A stretch of 64,000 bases of DNA. Origin: Paranoxybacillus vitaminiphilus. Its GTDB lineage: Bacteria; Bacillota; Bacilli; Bacillales; Anoxybacillaceae. Each line of letters opens with the position of its first letter. Position 1 is the first letter of the stretch. Positions 54,401-61,369 of this stretch are shown here, one piece after another. Where the stretch lies: NCBI RefSeq assembly GCF_003259935.1, contig NZ_QLMH01000005.1:1-64000 (forward strand), read 5' to 3'. The position numbers and the translations under genes are program-made. The notes under the pieces were generated by a model. It saw only the letters and a list, made by a program, of their open reading frames with translations. It was not told where the DNA came from and made no database searches.

Positions 54401-56588
54401 AAGCGGTCGTTTCCATACTTGGTATCCTGAGAGTGAGAGAGAGTATAAATATAATGGTATCACCTATGTAGACTTAGATTGGGATGATACTGATTCGTAT
54501 GGTCCTGAAACAACAACGATTCGCAAACTTGTTGATGGAACGTACAAATTTATTGTTCATAACTTCTCTGGTGAGCATAGAGATGATATTCCACTGAGAC
54601 AGTCCGGAGCGAAAGTGGAAATTTTTAAAGGAAATTCCACTTCACCTGACCATATTTTCGAAATTCCAGCCGGTGAAGGTAATGAGTTATATTGGACTGT
54701 CTTTGAAATGGTTGTTTCTAATAACGGTACAAATATTGAAATTAATCCAATCAATACGTTATCAATTGAAAGACCTGAAGAGTTGCCGGCAGATGACAAC
54801 GATGTTGATCCTAGAACGGAACTCGAATGGGCACTTGAAGATGCACGTTGGCAACTGGACTCATTGAGCGAATATTATAGTGATGAGGAATTGCAACCTC
54901 TCACAGCTGCAATTTCCGCTGCGGAGGCAGCATTGGAAGATGAAGAAGCGTCTGAAGAAGAGATTCAGGAAATTTTAGCTCAGCTAGAGGAAGTGTTCGA
55001 CCGCTTTGATACTAAAGTGGAGCTTATCATGACGCTTGAATATGCACATTCGCAACTGGATGCATTGAGCCAATATTATACTGAGGAAGAATTGCAACCT
55101 CTTACAGCTGCAATTTCCGCTGCGGAGGCGGCATTGGAAGATGAAGAAGCGTCTGAAGAAGAGATTCAGGAAATTTTAGCTGAGCTAGAGGAAGTGTTCG
55201 ACCGCTTTGATACGAAAGTGGAGCTTATCATGACGCTTGAATATGCACATTCGCAACTGGACGCATTGAGCCAATATTATACTGATGAAGAATTGCAACC
55301 TCTTACAGCTGCAATTTCCGCTGCGGAGGCGGCATTGGCAAGTGAGGAAACGTCTGAAGAAACGCTGGAGGAACTTTTAACACAGCTAGAGGAAGTGTTC
55401 GACCGCTTTGATACTAGAGTGGGGCTTGTCATGATGCTTGAATATGCACATTCGCAACTGGACGCATTGAGCCAATATTATACTGAGGAAGAATTGCAAC
55501 CTCTTACAGCTGCAATTTCCGCTGCGGAGGCGGCATTGGAAGATGAAGAAGCGTCTGAAGAAGAGCTGCAGCAAATATTAGAGCAGTTAGAAGAAGCGCT
55601 TGACCAGTTTGATGACCAAACTGTACCAGCGGCACCAGACGTAACAGCTGATGATGAGAACAACGTTATCGTAGGTGCAGATGCAACAATGGAATATTCG
55701 ACTAATGGCGGCCAAAGCTGGACGGCATACGATCCAACAAATGAGCCAACATTTGAAGGGGATCAAACGGTATTGGTACGTGTAGCGGCAGATCCAACTG
55801 CAGGGACACCAGCAGGAGAAACAACAGAATTAACGTTTACAGCCAATATTCCAACACAAGTAGTAACAGAAGTAGCCTTCACGGATACGGATACAAATGC
55901 AGGAGAAATCGCAGGTAACGTAACATGGACATTACCGGAGGATGAAGAAGGAATAACAGGCTATACCGTTTACTTCTTAGATAACAATGGAACGAAGATA
56001 GGGACTGCGATTGGTGAAGTTGCAAATGGAGTAAACACATTTACGGTTCCGGATAACACGGTAGTACCGAATGATGCGGTAGAACTAGGCGTATTTGCAA
56101 AGAACTCTAACGGCGAAAGTGCAGTAGGAGCATCCGCATTAAAAGATGATACAAGTAATAATACAATTACATTAACATCGGTAACTTACAGCTCAAATTC
56201 AACATCATATAGTAGCGGCGCAGACGTTCTAGGAGCTTCTGGGGTAGACGATGGAGCTGAAGATGATTTCTTAACACTCACATTTAGTGAGGATATAACA
56301 ACCGTAGGTACATCCGATAATTACACTATCGTATTTGATGTTGACGGTGACTTTAGTACAACAGATGATCAAACTACACTATCTCCATCCGTTTTCACAG
56401 TTGCAGATGGGACTGGAAACGATGTCATTATTTCTCTTGAAGATGTCACTAATTTAGCTCAAAAAGCGACAGAAGCATCGAAATTTAGAGTAACTGTTAA
56501 AAATGTTAACAATGTAAAAGCAAATACAAATACAATAAATCCAAATAATGCGGCACAAGATACTTTAGCGGTAGATTTTACTAGATAA
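51405..56588 (+). CDS. Giant SLH-anchored, beta-helix surface protein
   Basis: The 1727-residue precursor has a signal peptide ending about VSAQQ and three SLH domains at residues 34-205 (FSDVKPDDYFYEAVQSLAAR, FKDVSKTDWFYGPVAALVKE, FVDVKTNDWFAGFVGALYEN). Two parallel-beta-helix-like regions follow (about 270-530 and 555-800; repeats like ITLKNLTINGDL and VTLQNVTIKGNL), joined by a Gly/Ser/Asn linker. Next are a carboxypeptidase-regulatory-like domain (about 885-950), a DUF2135/YfaP-like domain (LTWNEKPYDIDSHLIGP, about 980-1105), four near-identical 67-residue helical repeats (1138-1403) and fibronectin-like domains. GGGGATCG precedes the ATG. It likely decorates or replaces the S-layer; ligand unknown. 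Confidence 0.85.
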   Translation: MYLSKDSKKFLAATVSTVMVSSISVPFVSAQQINFSDVKPDDYFYEAVQSLAARNIIQGYQDGTFKPYESVTRAQAAKMLALALGLDVNNVTDPGFKDVSKTDWFYGPVAALVKEGVLKGYEDKTFKPYQKITRAQMAKIISLGFQLKENKTDKLPFVDVKTNDWFAGFVGALYENGITTGKNKNEFAPNEPVNRGQMAAFIYRSEKLKTATQTGKIENITSHSVQLNGNEYEIDDKVKNIINIANSAILKNANVVVETKGKKVANVKYLEITSSGTNENLVLDGQQGTIDGNVKISADNITLKNLTINGDLEITKELKNNFYANNLEVKGKTIISDKDDNLQSAATHLFYKSLTYKLPLAKMQAAQESKTNLVFENAALGTVELDKQDSSLEMKGTTNVKEIVVTSNVSVVASSDVQISKLVLNDGVTGIKLNADINEMAVQTTGNLSIEGNGNVKNLKVESAANMVLNTSGKIEQLEIENENSQITLKANVRVGNVLVPEGLNISSIIKNYNSVKNQIEKVNGSLINNGTTGGTTRRGSGGSNNNRSDNSNSQIPSVISQAGTYGPSSGQLTIDGDVTINSKDVTLQNVTIKGNLVLGEEIGEGDVTLKGVTVEGKTEVKGGGENSIHFIDSVLMTVIVNKNDGKVRIVAEGSTRVVDLQLESFAKVEEMNLTGDAPGFTNVTLVESIQSSNPNLTVQLVGNFETINSRAANVKIELAEETDIETLVLNAIAAVTGSGRIGTAEINAEGITLSQRPRNLVLQIPNGRVQIGDEEVTGSYSDVDKTTIKGIKATQGVIDIELGDYVADLTIDDFKVTAKMGDQDVTLENLEYDPNKKRITYDPIPLTSGNLGKEVEITVAPADGTEKLEGEPQTTKVQLNTGFEGYITDIYGVGVEGLTIKFRKGSDAREGEVVKEVTTGKYGYYSVSLEPGTYTGEISGRGFVTSYMFAVAPDDQYNVNQNETAIRAAATSEVKIMLTWNEKPYDIDSHLIGPTPDGSGRFHTWYPESEREYKYNGITYVDLDWDDTDSYGPETTTIRKLVDGTYKFIVHNFSGEHRDDIPLRQSGAKVEIFKGNSTSPDHIFEIPAGEGNELYWTVFEMVVSNNGTNIEINPINTLSIERPEELPADDNDVDPRTELEWALEDARWQLDSLSEYYSDEELQPLTAAISAAEAALEDEEASEEEIQEILAQLEEVFDRFDTKVELIMTLEYAHSQLDALSQYYTEEELQPLTAAISAAEAALEDEEASEEEIQEILAELEEVFDRFDTKVELIMTLEYAHSQLDALSQYYTDEELQPLTAAISAAEAALASEETSEETLEELLTQLEEVFDRFDTRVGLVMMLEYAHSQLDALSQYYTEEELQPLTAAISAAEAALEDEEASEEELQQILEQLEEALDQFDDQTVPAAPDVTADDENNVIVGADATMEYSTNGGQSWTAYDPTNEPTFEGDQTVLVRVAADPTAGTPAGETTELTFTANIPTQVVTEVAFTDTDTNAGEIAGNVTWTLPEDEEGITGYTVYFLDNNGTKIGTAIGEVANGVNTFTVPDNTVVPNDAVELGVFAKNSNGESAVGASALKDDTSNNTITLTSVTYSSNSTSYSSGADVLGASGVDDGAEDDFLTLTFSEDITTVGTSDNYTIVFDVDGDFSTTDDQTTLSPSVFTVADGTGNDVIISLEDVTNLAQKATEASKFRVTVKNVNNVKANTNTINPNNAAQDTLAVDFTR
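54817..55612 (+). repeat. Four tandem 201-bp in-frame DNA repeats
   Basis: Units begin near 54829, 55030, 55231 and 55432 and encode LEYAHSQLDALSQYYTEEEL, then QPLTAAISAAEAALEDEEAS. Units 2 and 3 are almost identical in DNA; unit 1 and parts of 3 and 4 have diverged. FIVAR-like helical bundles have this form. Near-identity implies recent expansion or gene conversion, with length variation expected between strains. Confidence 0.92.
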
Positions 56589-56631
56589 AGAGATTTGGGA
56601 TCGGTGCATGTCACCGCCTGAAAAATATCGA

Positions 56632-56690
56632 AAGGGGGCTGTCCAAAAAGTCATGGTTAACTGACTTTTTGAAGCCCCTCTTTATTATGT
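56632..56690 (+). terminator. Terminator of the giant SLH gene, family C-linked
   Basis: GGGGGCT...CAAAAAGTCA pairs with TGACTTTTTG...AGCCCC, followed by TCTTTATT. The preceding GTGCATGTCACCGCCTGAAA, AAATATCGAAA is the head of the family C repeat, here joined to a different hairpin. Confidence 0.8.
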
Positions 56691-56732
56691 TTTTTTAAAA
56701 AAGTGCACAAAAAAATCGTCCTTTCTAGTAAA

Positions 56733-56923
56733 ATGAAGTTATTGTTTTCTCGCTATAAAGGCGGTGGCAGAAGTTCTTATCATCCCAAAATGATGCTTAA
56801 AATCATTCAGTTATAAAAGAATTAAACGAAAAAATAAATGCTCTCGAAAAACTTATAAGTCTCTATGAGCAAAAGCAAGATGTTTATAACTCCTTTACTA
56901 CTCAAACTATTCCTCAGCTATAG
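56733..56923 (+). pseudogene. IS1182-type transposase remnant
   Basis: The frame reads MKLLFSRYKGGGRSSYHPKM MLKII, matching the conserved N-terminal block of IS1182 transposases (YKGGGRPSYHPKMMLKVL), then stops. A following frame ELNEKINALEKLISLYEQKQ may be part of the same element. The catalytic region is missing. Confidence 0.7.
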
Positions 56924-57228
56924 ATGCTTTAGATTCTCCTTGAAGGTCCTACTTTTTTTGTTATGGCAAAGCTTTATACATCATTTCGCAATTCAACGTT
57001 TGTAACTATACTTGTTGATATATGCTTTTGAGTCTGAAAAAAGCATTTTTAATTAATCGATTCAAATGATTGCTTTTGCGACGAGAATAGTATTTGTCGA
57101 AAAATCATTGGTATCATTTTTTGTAAATATGTATATACTATGTATATACATTTTAGGTTGGGGGTGATATAATGTATTCAAAAGAATATTTAGAAAACAA
57201 AATAAACCAGAGTAAAGGGGTTGACTAC

Positions 57229-57480
57229 ATGTCTACAGTTATTGTTCAAAAATGGGGAAACAGTTTGGGCATTCGTATCCCAAAAGATGCTGCTGATAAA
57301 ATAGGGATTAAACAAGGTTCCGAAATAGAATTAAATGTGATTGGAAATGAAGGTATCATCACATTAAAGCCAAAAAGAACACGGAAGAAATACACACTGG
57401 AAGAACTAATATCACAGATTACACCTGAAAATCGACACGAGGAAATTGATTTCGGGATAGAAGGGCGTGAATTGATTTAA
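57229..57480 (+). CDS. mazE: Antitoxin MazE (AbrB-like)
   Basis: The 83-residue antitoxin has an N-terminal swapped-hairpin AbrB fold (VQKWGNSLGIRIPKDAADKI, GSEIELNVIGNEGIITLKPK) for DNA binding and a C-terminal acidic tail (TPENRHEEIDFGIEGRELI) that would wrap the toxin. ATG 57229 with AAAGGGG before it is preferred to 57172. Its stop overlaps the start of mazF by one base. The promoter region (57120-57150) has repeated GTATATACTATGTATATACA, a probable operator for MazE/MazEF autorepression. Confidence 0.92.
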   Translation: MSTVIVQKWGNSLGIRIPKDAADKIGIKQGSEIELNVIGNEGIITLKPKRTRKKYTLEELISQITPENRHEEIDFGIEGRELI

Positions 57481-57866
57481 TGCCAGCAGACGTACCAGAG
57501 AGAGGCGATTTCGTTGTTTTAAACTTCAATCCACAAGCTGGTCATGAGCAGGCTGGGAGAAGGAATGCTATTGTTTTATCGCCTAAAGAATTCAATCAAG
57601 CAACAGGATTTATAGCTGTTTGTCCGATTACCAATCAAAAGAAGGGTTATCCTTTCGAAGTGGATTTACCAAAAGAAGGAATATCCCTTGATGGCGATGG
57701 CTATCCAATAACAGGGGTAGTTTTAACTGATCAAATTAAATCATTGGATTGGAAAGCTCGTAATTTAAAAATTTTAAAGAAGTATAATCCAGAAGATGCA
57801 CAAATTGAAGAAATAGATAAAATCATTGATGAATGCCTAGCGAAAATAGAAACATATCTGACTTGA
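57480..57866 (+). CDS. mazF: mRNA interferase MazF (PemK family)
   Basis: The 128-residue toxin is a sequence-specific endoribonuclease of the MazF/PemK family. PERGDFVVLNFNPQAGHEQAGRR contains the conserved Gly-Asp and the catalytic Arg, and VCPITNQKKGYPFEV plus GVVLTDQIKSLDWKAR complete the fold with the second active-site Thr/Asp. It overlaps mazE by one base (TAATG). It resembles chromosomal MazF types distinct from the sigB-linked NdoA. The pair appears intact. Confidence 0.93.
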   Translation: MPADVPERGDFVVLNFNPQAGHEQAGRRNAIVLSPKEFNQATGFIAVCPITNQKKGYPFEVDLPKEGISLDGDGYPITGVVLTDQIKSLDWKARNLKILKKYNPEDAQIEEIDKIIDECLAKIETYLT

Positions 57867-58020
57867 ATGCGTGCCTGTCACACCCCGAAAAATCTTGTTT
57901 CACAAGATTGTTTCACGGGAGAAAGGGGAAGGCCTTGATCCAATGGGATGCTGTACGCCTCGAATTTTATCGAAGATTGATAGAGACAGAGGGTTGCCTT
58001 GGCTCTCTGTCTTTTTTCAT
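57866..58020. repeat. Family C composite repeat after mazF
   Basis: GTGCCTGTCACACCCCGAAA then an insert with AATCTTGTTTCACAAGATT hairpin, then TCGAAGATTGATAGAGACAG, GGGTTGCCTTGGCTCTCTGT and a T-run. The last part is nearly the terminator behind the S-layer gene. Confidence 0.7.
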
Positions 58021-58158
58021 CTATCCTCATCAAATTAAGGAGTCGATCAATATTAGACTCGTTGTTTACCACTGATTTGAAAAATTTTCCTAGGTATGCA
58101 GGAATTTGCTTGTTTTTGTCGAAAAAGCACATGACAACTTATATGTGAGGTGAAGGGA

Positions 58159-58749
58159 ATGGGACGAGCGAGGCGGATTTGGGTGCCGCATTTGTTTTAC
58201 CATATTGTTTGCCGCGGGAATCGGCGTGATCCGTTGTTTAAAGAATCGAATGATTTTCTTGCTTTTTTGCATATCCTCGAACAGCTTCACGAAAAAATTC
58301 CGTTTGAAATCGCTTCGTACTGCCTCATGACGAATCATTTTCATCTGCAGCTGCGTTCACAGCAAGAATCGATCGCAAAAGTGATGGCACTTATCAATAA
58401 ACGATATGCCAACTATTATAACGCCCGTTATCGTTTGACTGGACATGTGTTTGAAAAACGCTACTTTAGTAAAATCATTGACGATGAAACAGGCATGTTG
58501 GAAGTAAGTCGCTACATTCATCTCAATCCTGTTGAAGCCCGCATGGTGCATCTCCCCGAGCATTATCGCTGGAGCAGTTTTTATTTATACACGCAACCCA
58601 TCTCATCACCCCCATTTATGAACATTGATGTGCTGCTTGATTATTTTTCCGGAACGACAGTAGAGCAAAAGAAAAAATATGTGCAGTTTGTCAAAGCCGA
58701 CATTGTGCCAAACGACAATATGTTCGCTGAAGGAGGTATGAATGGATGA
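58159..58749 (+). CDS. REP-associated tyrosine transposase (TnpA-REP/RAYT)
   Basis: The 196-residue Y1-type HUH protein has VPHLFYHIVCRGNRRDPLF, the HUH pair in LMTNHFHLQL (His60, His62), a Tyr-rich helix NKRYANYYNARYRLTGHVFE with the likely nucleophile, and RYIHLNPVEARMV. These are RAYT features; such proteins act on short palindromes (REP/BIME) instead of on a flanking IS. ATG 58159 follows GAGGTGAAGG. Its stop overlaps the start of the comM remnant (ATGA). The many dispersed palindromes in the window make it a candidate for their mobiliser, though this is untested. Confidence 0.88.
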   Translation: MGRARRIWVPHLFYHIVCRGNRRDPLFKESNDFLAFLHILEQLHEKIPFEIASYCLMTNHFHLQLRSQQESIAKVMALINKRYANYYNARYRLTGHVFEKRYFSKIIDDETGMLEVSRYIHLNPVEARMVHLPEHYRWSSFYLYTQPISSPPFMNIDVLLDYFSGTTVEQKKKYVQFVKADIVPNDNMFAEGGMNG

Positions 58750-59660
58750 CGGGCAAAATTTGCAGCGTTGGTTTACGAGGAATTGAAGGATATCGCGTGC
58801 AGGTAGAAGTGCAAGAAATGCCGGGGCTGCCGTCTGTTGTCATTGTTGGCTTGCCAGATGCATCGGTGAAAGAGGCGAAGGAGAGAGTGATTGCGGCGTT
58901 GCATTCGTTTGAATGTGATGTAGCGGATCAAAAGCTTGTCATTCATTTATCGCCGCTGGAGCGGAAAAGCAAAGTCCGATGTTTGACTTAGCGATGGCGA
59001 TTGGAATTTTACAAGCAAAAGAGAAGCTAAAAGTACCGATTTCATCGGATATCGCTTTTTTCGGTTCGTTATCATTAGACGGAATGATTCAGCCTGTCGA
59101 TGGGATGCTGCCGGCGATCTTAGCAGCAAAAAAACTCGGCTTCAAACAAGTATACCTTCCGTACGATCCTACTCTTCCTCTTCATCATTTGCAAAACTTC
59201 AATTGTGTATTTGTTCAAACGTTAGACGAAGCGGTGCAACGTTTACAAGGACAGCAAGTCTTTTCTCCATTTTTCCATCTTCCTCCCACAGTCGACACTC
59301 CTCCAAAGCATCATCGCGATTTTCAACATATTATCGGTCATCAACAAGCAAAGCGTGCACTTGAAATCGCCGCAGCAGGGGCACATAACGTCCTGATGAT
59401 CGGACCTCCTGGGTGTGGAAAAAGTTTATTAGCTGAAACATTTCCAACGATTTTACCGCGTCTCTCAAATGATACTCAGTTAGAGGTACTCAGTTTATAT
59501 AAGTTGGCAGGAGAACCATGTGCGAATAGAGGGTATCCTCCTTTTCGTCATCCGCATCATTCCGCTTCATCGGTTTCTTTAATTGGCGGGGGAACTCATC
59601 CCAAACCTGGTGAAGTGTCGCTGGCCCATCACGGTGTTTTGTTTCTAAGTTTAAGGGTGC
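58746..59660 (+). pseudogene. comM: comM/yifB (Mg-chelatase-like ATPase), frameshifted and truncated
   Basis: The first part reads ICSVGLRGIEGYRVQVEVQE ... VVIVGLPDASVKEAKERVI ... LVIHLSPLERKSK, then a one-base deletion near 58970-58977 shifts the frame. The rest runs from 58979 (MFDLAMAIGILQAKEKLKVP) through QHIIGHQQAKRALEIAAAGA and Walker A IGPPGCGKS to HHGVLFL. There the gene breaks off just before the expected DELPEF. A family C repeat fills the break, and the last 250 or so residues are missing. ComM is a branch-migration helicase that aids transformation. Its loss contrasts with the intact comK and ssbB. Confidence 0.85.
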
Positions 59661-59664
59661 CTGG

Positions 59665-59732
59665 CACCACCAAAAAATGTCGAAAAGCTCCGCGGAGAGA
59701 AATCGCTGCGGGGCTTTTTTTATTGATGGTGT
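59665..59732. repeat. Family C repeat at the comM break point
   Basis: GGTGCCTGGCACCACCAAAA, AATGTCGAAAAGCTCCGCGG, AGAGAAATCGCTGCGGGGCT and TTTTTTTA. GCTCCGCGGAGAG pairs with the CGCTGCGGGGC arm. It abuts the last comM codons. Confidence 0.82.
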
Positions 59733-59743
59733 TGCAAAACTAG

Positions 59744-59944
59744 AGTAAAATCAAAGCTTTTAATAAAAAAGTAGATAAGGCGAGTGAATGGGGACCGCAA
59801 ACGGAAATCGGTTTGTGTAAGTTAATGATGGATGGAAAATTGAAATGTATCAGAAAAGATGAAAATGGTGAAGATGTACTTGTTCACTTTACTTGGGATG
59901 GTCCAATCTGGGTGCCAAAGAATAGGCCGACAAAGAGGAAATAA
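59744..59944 (+). pseudogene. C-terminal fragment of an unknown gene
   Basis: An open frame without a start reads IKAFNKKVDKASEWGPQTEI ... LKCIRKDENGEDVLVHFTWD ... PIWVPKNRPTKRK. It looks like a genuine protein end, possibly phage- or plasmid-related, cut off by the family C repeat on its left. No family is assigned. Confidence 0.4.
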
Positions 59945-60029
59945 ATGGGTGACTCTGCCTTAGTGTGGGTGCAATCCACTGTCACTCTATTAGTAGGTAA
60001 ATAGGTTGGGGAACAGCTCTGTGGAAAGA

Positions 60030-60062
60030 AAAAAATCCCCTTACGTAAAAGGAGATCATTTT
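60030..60062 (-). terminator. Terminator for the minus-strand gene
   Basis: On the minus strand GATCTCCTTTTACGTAAGGG is followed by GATTTTTTT, a short stem with a T-run, about 60 bases after the stop codon at 60125. Confidence 0.55.
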
Positions 60063-60124
60063 GTACAGTGTCATATTAGCTTAGTAGCGGACAGAAATTG
60101 AGGATTAATATTAAATACTAGAAT

Positions 60125-60502
60125 TTATTTCTTTTTAAAAAAGAAGGTTCTTTCTGCGAGACAATTTTGGCCATAGAGTCTAACATCGTCTTCAGCTTGA
60201 TGGAATTTTGGATACTTATTCTTTTTTGCTATTTTTGCAGCAAATTCAATAGCCTCATCGCTTTCCAAATCCATTGGCTCGTCGGCACCTAATACTATTG
60301 CTAACAAATCCTTTTGTGGAAAGTACCTTTTTATTTCTACGAATTTTTCCCAAAACATTCTGCTCGCCGGTTCATGATTCTGTTGGAGCCGATCAAGCAT
60401 ATCGTCTTTATCTAATTCATCGTAAAAGTCGCCATCCTCCAACTCTTTATTAACAGGTATCCCTTTTATAAATTTTTTTAGTTCATCATCACTTAACTTC
60501 AA
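60125..60502 (-). CDS. Uncharacterised acidic 125-residue protein
   Basis: No family is recognised. TTG 60502 follows GAGGGGGAG at good spacing. The protein (MKLSDDELKKFIKGIPVNKE ... EDDVRLYGQNCLAERTFFFK) is small, acidic and soluble with a lysine-rich end. It stands alone in an island of toxin-antitoxin and mobile genes, which would suit an orphan immunity protein, but this is only context. A family B hairpin lies just upstream. Confidence 0.6.
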   Translation of the reverse strand: MKLSDDELKKFIKGIPVNKELEDGDFYDELDKDDMLDRLQQNHEPASRMFWEKFVEIKRYFPQKDLLAIVLGADEPMDLESDEAIEFAAKIAKKNKYPKFHQAEDDVRLYGQNCLAERTFFFKKK

Positions 60503-60528
60503 ATCTTTCTCCCCCTCAAAGTTATATA

Positions 60529-60589
60529 TGAACCTCTCCCACCTACACTTCGCTTAGAGGTGAGAGACTTCTCGGTGAACATGTTAAAT
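60529..60589. repeat. Family B hairpin element, copy 4 (inverted)
   Basis: On the minus strand it reads TTTAACATGTTCACCGAGAA, CTCTCACCTCTAAGCGAAGT, GTAGGTGGGAGAGGTTCAT. It is nearly identical to the copy at 22705, 38 kb away. Confidence 0.85.
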
Positions 60590-60869
60590 TCCTTTTAGTG
60601 CCCTAAGTCGTTCAAATGTATTTTATCATTCTTCTTTTATTTACGTGGAGTTTTTCTTTTTTAGTAAATGCTTAATTTAGAAGGTTTTCCCTGTTAATAT
60701 CGAAGTCCTTTTTAGTGAAGGGGTTAATTATCATTTCAAAGAAATAAATGACAGGCTGTCATGAAACAGTTTTAACCATTTGGGTTCCAAAAGATAAATG
60801 AAGGTTGTAAATATTTATGTTCCTTGTTATAATCATATTACAAATCATTTGGAATCCAAAGGAGTGTTT

Positions 60870-61346
60870 ATGGTGAAAAGCGTTTTTCAGCTAAAAACAA
60901 AGCCACATGGAATTCAGCGTTATGAGGAATTTATCAAGGAAAACAAGATTGGGATCGGTTGGCCCGGTATTTCGAATTTGTCTAATGTAAGTAAGGAGGA
61001 GCTACGTAATCGACTACGCGCTGTTTACGGATATTCAGGGGCAAGACTCAGAAATGCTCTAGGTGCGATTTGGGCTTTTATCGATACGATGAAGGAAGGC
61101 GACATTGTTATGATTCGTAAAGGATCGCTTGTGAGCATCGGGCTGATTGGGCCTTATCAATACGAAGAGCAGTTAGATAATGATACAGACGGATTTTGTC
61201 ATCAGCGTTCAGTTGATTGGATTGTAGTCGATGAGGATGCTTCCCTTTTTAACGAAAAAGTACGGGAAACCTTAAATCATCGCGGGATTGTAACTAAATG
61301 TAAATATGATCTAAGTGAGTTGGAATTGGGCTCTGAATTGATGTGA
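60870..61346 (+). CDS. PUA/EVE-like reader-domain protein, first of tandem pair
   Basis: This 158-residue protein has FQLKTKPHGIQRYEEFIKEN, IGIGWPGISNLSN, AIWAFIDTMKEGDIVMIRKG and GLIGPYQYEE..., then CHQRSVDWIVVDE. The layout (IGWPG, GDIVMI, IG-IG-Y-Y, C-H-Q-R-x-V-x-W) resembles the PUA/EVE-like N-terminal domains of Mrr-type and McrBC-type restriction proteins that sense modified bases. No nuclease or ATPase domain is fused. ATG 60870 with AAGGAG before it is the start. The next gene is a paralogue, 23 bases downstream. Confidence 0.65.
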   Translation: MVKSVFQLKTKPHGIQRYEEFIKENKIGIGWPGISNLSNVSKEELRNRLRAVYGYSGARLRNALGAIWAFIDTMKEGDIVMIRKGSLVSIGLIGPYQYEEQLDNDTDGFCHQRSVDWIVVDEDASLFNEKVRETLNHRGIVTKCKYDLSELELGSELM

Positions 61347-61369
61347 AGAAGAAAAAGGAGGGAAAGAGA

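Noticed and set aside
51405-56588. LPXTG sortase anchor in the giant surface protein
   Set aside because: No LPXTG-like motif, hydrophobic segment or basic tail at the C-terminus; anchoring is by the SLH domains.
57833-58075. 80-codon frame after mazF
   Set aside because: It overlaps mazF in another frame and is built from the family C composite repeat.
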